Source: an uncultured Lachnospiraceae bacterium
GTDB lineage: Bacteria; Bacillota_A; Clostridia; Lachnospirales; Lachnospiraceae
Direction of reading: 5' to 3'
NCBI GenBank assembly: GCA_910588595.1
Contig: CAJUQU010000053.1
Location: 1 to 17,299, forward strand
Length of the DNA stretch: 17,299 bases
Shown: positions 12,822 through 17,299 of the stretch, in pieces
Numbering within the stretch: the stretch's first letter is position 1
Layout of the letters: each line of letters begins with the position of its first letter
Notes under the pieces: generated by a model
Database searches by the model: none
Seen by the model: the letters and a program-made list of their open reading frames with translations, nothing else
Told to the model about the DNA's origin: nothing
Position numbers and translations under genes: made by a program

Positions 12822-14315
12822 ATGACAACAGAAAAGATAAAATATCCCCTGAAAAACAAACTGATCGTGCTGGTGCTCGTGGCGATGGTGCCGATCCTCT
12901 ATATTGCGATCTATCTGATCGTGGCGCTCCTGGATTACAGCCGCGCCTATGACCAGATCGTCAGCAGCATGATGCTTGCGAACAACTATAATATGTATTT
13001 TAAGGATGAGATGGACGAGAGTCTCTACAAACTGGTGGTCAGCAATATCACGTTTGACACGATCGAGGAGGACGGCACGCTGAGGGATCCCTATAAGCTG
13101 ATCGGGGAGCTGCGCACGGAGAGTGAGAACCTGCTGACGATGACAGCGGACCAGGAGAGCCGGGTGTGGCTGCAGAGCCTCTTGCGCAATGTCGACACGC
13201 TCGAGGACCGCGTCAACGACATCAGGGCGAACCAGGAGGCGGAAGGGCAGTATGAGAAAAATATTGACATGCTGTATAACGACATCTATATATTGACGGA
13301 GCTGGTGCAGGACGATATCCAGCATTACATATACTACCAGACCAAGAGCATCGAGCACTTGAAGACGCAGCTGAACCAGGAGGTGGAGCGCGTCATCATC
13401 ATCAGTGTGCTGCTGGGCGGCTGTATCGTCGTTGTGGTGATCCTGACAGCGAGCGCCATCCTGAACAGCATCACAAGACCAATCCAGGAACTGTGCCGCA
13501 TCACCAGCCAGATCGCGGAGGGAAATTTCTCGGACCGCGCCAGGATGCAGACGGAGGATGAGCTGGAGGTGCTGTCGGACAGCGTCAATGACATGTCTGA
13601 AAATCTTGAAGTCATGGTCCATCAGATCAAGGAGGACGAGCGCAAGATGCGCCGCGCGGAGCTGCGGCTTCTGCAGGAACAGATCAACCCGCATTTTCTA
13701 TATAACACACTCGACACGATCGTCTGGCTGATCGAGGGGGATGACCCGGATAAGGCGGTGGATATCGTCGTGGCGCTCTCCGAGTTTTTCCGCATGGTGC
13801 TGAGCAAGGGAAAGGAGTACATCTCGATCCGGGAGGAGGAGGCGCATATCCGGGGGTATCTGGAGATCCAGCAGGTGCGTTATCAGGATATCCTCGACTA
13901 TGAGATCGCGATCGATCCCGAGCTTTACCAGTATAGGATCTTGAAGCTCACGCTGCAGCCCCTGGTCGAAAATTCCCTGTACCATGGGATCAAATACAAG
14001 CGCGCAAAGGGAAAGATCTGGGTTACGGGGACGATGCAGAGAGGCGCTTTGCCCGGCGGGGACAGGATCCTGCTGTGTGTGCAGGACAACGGGGCAGGCA
14101 TGGACAGCGAGGAGGTAGAGCGTCTGCAGGCAGAGATACAAAAGCCCTGCAAGGAGACGGAAAAGGGGTTCGGGCTTGCGAACGTCAACGAGCGGATTCG
14201 CATGAATTTTGGCATGGAGTACGGTATGACGATCGAGTCGGAGAAGGGCAGCGGCACGAAAGTCAGCATCCTCATACCTGCGGTGAGACTGGAGAGTCCG
14301 GCGGAGCGCATGTAA
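12822..14315 (+). CDS. YesM/LytS-type sensor histidine kinase
   Basis: A 497-residue kinase. Transmembrane helix 1 lies at about 14-37, an outer sensing segment at about 38-188 is largely helical, and helix 2 is at about 191-214. A HAMP domain (about 215-270; TRPIQELCRITSQIAEGNFS) follows, then the His_kinase domain with the phospho-acceptor His291 in EQINPHFLYNTLD. The ATPase domain has the N-box Asn384 (QPLVENSLYHGIK), DNGAGMD at 422-428 and GFGLANV at 449-455. All catalytic motifs are present. The outer domain shows no recognised fold such as dCache or a sugar-binding domain, which fits sensing through a partner protein. It is followed by an anchored sugar-binding protein and a YesN-type regulator, probably one operon. 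The ribosome site (GGATAGG) is weak. Confidence 0.94.
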   Translation: MTTEKIKYPLKNKLIVLVLVAMVPILYIAIYLIVALLDYSRAYDQIVSSMMLANNYNMYFKDEMDESLYKLVVSNITFDTIEEDGTLRDPYKLIGELRTESENLLTMTADQESRVWLQSLLRNVDTLEDRVNDIRANQEAEGQYEKNIDMLYNDIYILTELVQDDIQHYIYYQTKSIEHLKTQLNQEVERVIIISVLLGGCIVVVVILTASAILNSITRPIQELCRITSQIAEGNFSDRARMQTEDELEVLSDSVNDMSENLEVMVHQIKEDERKMRRAELRLLQEQINPHFLYNTLDTIVWLIEGDDPDKAVDIVVALSEFFRMVLSKGKEYISIREEEAHIRGYLEIQQVRYQDILDYEIAIDPELYQYRILKLTLQPLVENSLYHGIKYKRAKGKIWVTGTMQRGALPGGDRILLCVQDNGAGMDSEEVERLQAEIQKPCKETEKGFGLANVNERIRMNFGMEYGMTIESEKGSGTKVSILIPAVRLESPAERM

Positions 14316-14406
14316 AATGCTTTTCGTCAGATGAGTGCCGCAGTTTGCGCCGGATAAAGTGCGCATAGGAGCAAAGGCATTAAGCGGATTAAAGAGGGGA
14401 TTAGAC

Positions 14407-15465
14407 ATGAAACGGGCGGTGAAAAAAGGAAAAGAGATCATATTGGGACATATAGGGATCTGCATATTGCTGCTGTGCATCGCGCCGTTTCTGTTTATCG
14501 GAAACAGGGTCTTTCAGGATATCGGCGGGAATGATGTCAGGCAGGCACCGGCGGATTCGGAGGCGCAGGATCTGATCGTCGTGGGATTCTCACAGCTTGG
14601 GAGCGAATCCGGCTGGAGGACGGCGCACACGATGTCCGTCCAGAATGCGCTGACGACGGATGCGGGCTATTTCCTGATCTTTAACAATGCCAGGCAGATG
14701 CAGGAGAACCAGATCAAGTCGATCCGCAGTTTTATCTCCCAGCGGGTGGATTATATCGTGTTTGCACCAGTGATCGAGGACGGCTGGGATACCGTACTGC
14801 AGGAGGCAAAGGATGCTGGGATCCCGGTGATCATCATTGACCGCCAGGTGAATGTGCAGGACGAATCCCTCTACACCGCGTGGATCGGAATGGATGCGCT
14901 GGAGGAGGGGAGAAAGGCAGGGAGATGGCTCGAGCAGTATCTGGATGACAAGAAAAGGCAGTCGGAGACAGTCAATATCGTCGTTCTGCAGGGAACGATC
15001 GGCTCCACGGCGGAGATCGGAAGGACAAAAGGTTTTGGGGAGATTGCCGCACAGCATGCCAACTGGCGCATATTAGAGTCTGCCACAGGAGAGTTCACGG
15101 CAAATAAGGGGAAAGAAGTGATGCGGGAAATCCTGCAGCGCTATCCCGACATCGACGTGCTCGTGTCACAGAACGACGACATGACAATGGGCGCACTCGA
15201 GGCAATGCAGGAGGCAGGTGTCAGCTTCGGGGAGCAGGGCAGCGTGACGGTCATATCCTTTGATGCGACGCGCGACGCGCTCGAGCTGGTGAAAGAGGGC
15301 GTGATCAATGTGGACATAGAGTGCAACCCCGTTCAGGGAGGGTATATCGACGAGATCATACGCAAACTTGAAAAAGGAGAAGTGGTAGAGAAATACTGCG
15401 TCGTGGAGGAGGAAGTCTTCACGAAGGAGAACGCAGCGGATTTTCTGAAAGATAGAACGTACTGA
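14407..15465 (+). CDS. Membrane-anchored YtfQ-like sugar-binding protein (sensory component)
   Basis: A periplasmic-binding-protein type I (Peripla_BP_4) protein of 352 residues from the ATG at 14407, chosen because AGAGGGG lies eight bases upstream. The frame extends 24 codons further to 14335 without support. It begins with a Lys-rich tail and one hydrophobic helix (about 13-33) that has no lipobox Cys at its end, so it is an anchor rather than a lipoprotein signal. The binding core resembles galactofuranose-binding YtfQ: GFSQLGSESGWRTA (60-73), QENQIKSIRSFISQRVDYIV, APVIEDGWDTVLQEAKDAGI and VVLQGTIGSTAEIGRTKGF. The ligand is probably a sugar, the exact one unknown. No transporter genes follow in the window, and the gene lies between kinase and regulator. 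It is therefore more likely a receptor for the kinase than a transport protein. Confidence 0.9.
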   Translation: MKRAVKKGKEIILGHIGICILLLCIAPFLFIGNRVFQDIGGNDVRQAPADSEAQDLIVVGFSQLGSESGWRTAHTMSVQNALTTDAGYFLIFNNARQMQENQIKSIRSFISQRVDYIVFAPVIEDGWDTVLQEAKDAGIPVIIIDRQVNVQDESLYTAWIGMDALEEGRKAGRWLEQYLDDKKRQSETVNIVVLQGTIGSTAEIGRTKGFGEIAAQHANWRILESATGEFTANKGKEVMREILQRYPDIDVLVSQNDDMTMGALEAMQEAGVSFGEQGSVTVISFDATRDALELVKEGVINVDIECNPVQGGYIDEIIRKLEKGEVVEKYCVVEEEVFTKENAADFLKDRTY

Positions 15466-15504
15466 TGTTCTAATCTGCCAATATGGATAAAAGAGGGAAA
15501 GTGG

Positions 15505-17124
15505 ATGTTGAAGGTATTTTTGGTGGAAGATGAGAGTATTGTCAGGGAAGGACTCAAGAACAATTTTCCTTGGCAGGAGTATGGATATCAGTTTATGGGG
15601 GAGGCGAGTGATGGGGAGATGGCGCTGCCCATGATCCGGAAGGCCCAGCCAAATGTCCTGATAACGGATATCAAGATGCCGTTCATGGACGGGCTTGCCC
15701 TTAGCCAGATCGTGACACAGGAGATGCCGGATATCAAGATCATCATCATCAGCGGTTATGATGAGTTTGAGTACGCACAGCAGGCGATCCGTGTGGGTGT
15801 AGAGCGGTATCTGCTCAAACCGGTCACGAAGGGAACGCTGAAAAAGACGCTCTTGGAGATCCGGGAGAAGATCGAGACGGAGCAGGAGCAGAAGAGTTAT
15901 CTGGAGACATTTCAGAATGAGATGAAAGAGTATGAACGCTACTCCCGCAGAAGCTTTCTGGAAAAAGTATTCGGGGGTGTGTTCTCGGTCCAGCAGATCT
16001 ATGAGGAGGCGGCAAAGATATCGCTTGATCTGGAAGGACCATGCTATAACCTGGTGCTTGTAAATCTGCAGGTGAAACGCCAAAACCCGGAATACGCCGT
16101 GCAGGAACCGGAGGGGATCGACCGGGTGCGGGAGGCATTGTTCCGGTATTTCATGCGGTTTCCGGAGTATTTGGTCTTTCAGTGGAATATCAGTCTGTAC
16201 GGTGTTTTGATCAAAGGGGAAGCCCAGCGGATGGAAGCGCTGAAAGAACAGTGCCTCAATAATATCGAACAGATCTGTTCGAAGGAGGAAGCTTTCATGG
16301 AGTGGTATGCTGCGGCGGGAGAACCTGTGGAGAGGCTGTCCCTTCTGCCGGAGTGCTATGCAAAAGTGAACCATATCCTGGCACACCGCTTTTTCAACCC
16401 GCAGTGCCACATACTCACAGAAAAGGATGTGGAGGAGTTTTCACCAGGAAAGGATATGAAGAGTTTTGAGTCAGTAGACAGCGCGAAGATGAATCCCGAT
16501 ATCATACAGGGATTTCTGAGAGAAGGCAAGCTAGAGGAGATCGGAGATTTTGTGAGAGGATATCTCGCGGCGGTGAAGGAAGCGTTGGAGTCCAGATTGT
16601 TTCGGGATTATCTGCTGTTGAATACGCGCTTTACGACGGTGAACTATATGGAGATGCTGGGTGTAGGGCAGCAGGATTTTCTGCCGGAGGACGATTATGA
16701 CAAAGTGCGTGAGGCGTCCGCAAACAGCGGCAGCATCGACGCATATGTGCGGGAGCTGTTCGAGCGGGCGCTGACGCTGCGGGACAGGGAGAGCGAGAAT
16801 CAGGGCAAGCGGATCCTGAAAAAAGCACTGAAATATATTGAGGAGAATTTCAGTGAAGAATCGCTGTCCTTAAACAGTGTGGCGGGGGCGATCGGTGTCA
16901 GCGGAAATTATTTCAGCAGTGTTTTCAGCCAGGAAATGCAGATGACTTTTATTGAGTACGTCACGAAAAAGCGAATGGAGAAAGCGAAAAAACTGCTCAG
17001 CCAGACACAGATGCATTCCAGCGAGATCGCGGCGGCGGTAGGCTATAAGGATCCGCACTATTTCAGTTTTGTGTTTAAGAAGACAGTGGGCTCTACGCCA
17101 AGGGAATACCGCAACGGCAAATAA
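15505..17124 (+). CDS. YesN-type response regulator with AraC-family DNA-binding domain
   Basis: A 539-residue regulator. Receiver domain at about 1-120: acidic pair Glu8/Asp9, phospho-acceptor Asp55 in LITDIKMPFMDG, Ser83, and Lys105 in YLLKPV. A long middle region (about 130-430), partly coiled and with no recognised domain, follows, as usual in YesN proteins. The C-terminal AraC domain (about 435-537) has two helix-turn-helix units: LSLNSVAGAIGVSGNYFSSV and HSSEIAAAVGYKDPHYFSFV, then FKKTVGSTPREYR. It should be phosphorylated by the kinase encoded upstream and activate transport or metabolism genes outside the window. It starts 39 bases after the binding-protein stop, with a GAGGG purine site, so all three genes are probably co-transcribed. 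A terminator follows 53 bases after its stop. Confidence 0.95.
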   Translation: MLKVFLVEDESIVREGLKNNFPWQEYGYQFMGEASDGEMALPMIRKAQPNVLITDIKMPFMDGLALSQIVTQEMPDIKIIIISGYDEFEYAQQAIRVGVERYLLKPVTKGTLKKTLLEIREKIETEQEQKSYLETFQNEMKEYERYSRRSFLEKVFGGVFSVQQIYEEAAKISLDLEGPCYNLVLVNLQVKRQNPEYAVQEPEGIDRVREALFRYFMRFPEYLVFQWNISLYGVLIKGEAQRMEALKEQCLNNIEQICSKEEAFMEWYAAAGEPVERLSLLPECYAKVNHILAHRFFNPQCHILTEKDVEEFSPGKDMKSFESVDSAKMNPDIIQGFLREGKLEEIGDFVRGYLAAVKEALESRLFRDYLLLNTRFTTVNYMEMLGVGQQDFLPEDDYDKVREASANSGSIDAYVRELFERALTLRDRESENQGKRILKKALKYIEENFSEESLSLNSVAGAIGVSGNYFSSVFSQEMQMTFIEYVTKKRMEKAKKLLSQTQMHSSEIAAAVGYKDPHYFSFVFKKTVGSTPREYRNGK

Positions 17125-17177
17125 AAGAGTCCGATCAGATCGGCGGCGGACCACTGCTGTGCCCCACCGTGAGCTGC

Positions 17178-17213
17178 CAGGGGAATTTCTGTGAGTAGAC
17201 AGGAGTTCCCCTG
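17178..17213 (+). terminator. Intrinsic terminator of the sensor operon
   Basis: CAGGGGAATTTCTGT (17178-17192) pairs with ACAGGAGTTCCCCTG (17199-17213) over 15 positions with two G-U pairs and a six-base loop, followed by ATCTGTTTTATG. The long GC-based stem and moderate T-tract, 53 bases after the regulator stop, make a convincing terminator. The remaining 86 bases to the window end show no gene. Confidence 0.75.
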
Positions 17214-17299
17214 ATCTGTTTTATGATGGTTTCGGCAGCAGACGTGCTGTAGTGATTGCCCACCAGAATGCTTGATCAAGTGAAACATGCTCAGTAATC

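Noticed and set aside
15166..16410. 414-codon minus-strand open frame
   Set aside because: It is antisense to the binding protein and the response regulator, and its composition is a shadow of their codons.
17135..17275. Minus-strand frame resembling the C-terminal end of a LacI/sugar-binding protein (SAAETIIKQIRGTPVY)
   Set aside because: It is only 46 codons, with an in-frame stop just upstream and no start. It contains the terminator hairpin of the sensor operon, so the resemblance is probably chance or a minor relic.
1..17299. CRISPR arrays, tRNA/rRNA genes, intact insertion sequences, integrases or attachment sites
   Set aside because: None was seen on reading both strands. No regularly spaced repeats, cloverleaf-like segments or transposase motifs were found.

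Overview
The window looks like a chromosomal segment of a gut-type Clostridia, most likely a Lachnospiraceae member. The evidence is AGGAGG-type ribosome sites, a clostridial YesM/YesN-type two-component pair, a YtfQ-type sugar-binding protein, a BlaI/BlaR1-like pair, and protein sequences that resemble Lachnospiraceae homologues. This assignment rests on recalled family resemblance; no search was run. No rRNA, tRNA, CRISPR array or intact insertion sequence was seen.

Layout. (1) 1-3405, minus strand, GC-rich: a VOC-fold protein, an ABC exporter half-transporter and a CPBP-family membrane protein (cut by the left edge), closely spaced and probably one operon. (2) 3684-5378, plus strand: an XRE-HTH/TehB-type methyltransferase fusion overlapping a purC (SAICAR synthase) gene that is broken by a one-base loss in an A-run. 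(3) 5379-9226, minus strand and visibly AT-rich: two lipoproteins, a secreted C39-like cysteine peptidase, and decayed fragments including a CHAP-type remnant. (4) 9227-11017, minus strand: a BlaR1-like M56 sensor and a BlaI-like repressor with a perfect 16-bp dyad at their promoter. A 15/16 copy of that dyad lies upstream of the C39-like gene and ties blocks 3 and 4 together. (5) 11049-11588: fragments of a sigma-factor-like gene and an ArsC-family gene joined in one frame, then the GNAT promoter region. (6) 11589-12683, plus: a GNAT acetyltransferase and a DUF3788 protein. (7) 12822-17124, plus, GC-rich: a sensor histidine kinase, a membrane-anchored sugar-binding protein and an AraC-type response regulator, ended by a good terminator.

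How the genes may work together. Block 7 reads as a three-component sugar-sensing cassette in which the anchored binding protein probably presents ligand to the kinase, which then phosphorylates the regulator. Blocks 3-4 look like an acquired accessory locus: a membrane metalloprotease sensor and repressor that may control a secreted peptidase and surface lipoproteins. The low GC, the gene remnants and the mobile-element-type sigma fragment suggest blocks 3-5 were assembled by transfer and decay. The most promising unexplained structure is the 437-base leader between BlaR1 and the C39-like gene. It holds a second operator-like site, a very strong ribosome site in front of a short Cys-containing reading frame with no standard start, and two perfect hairpins.
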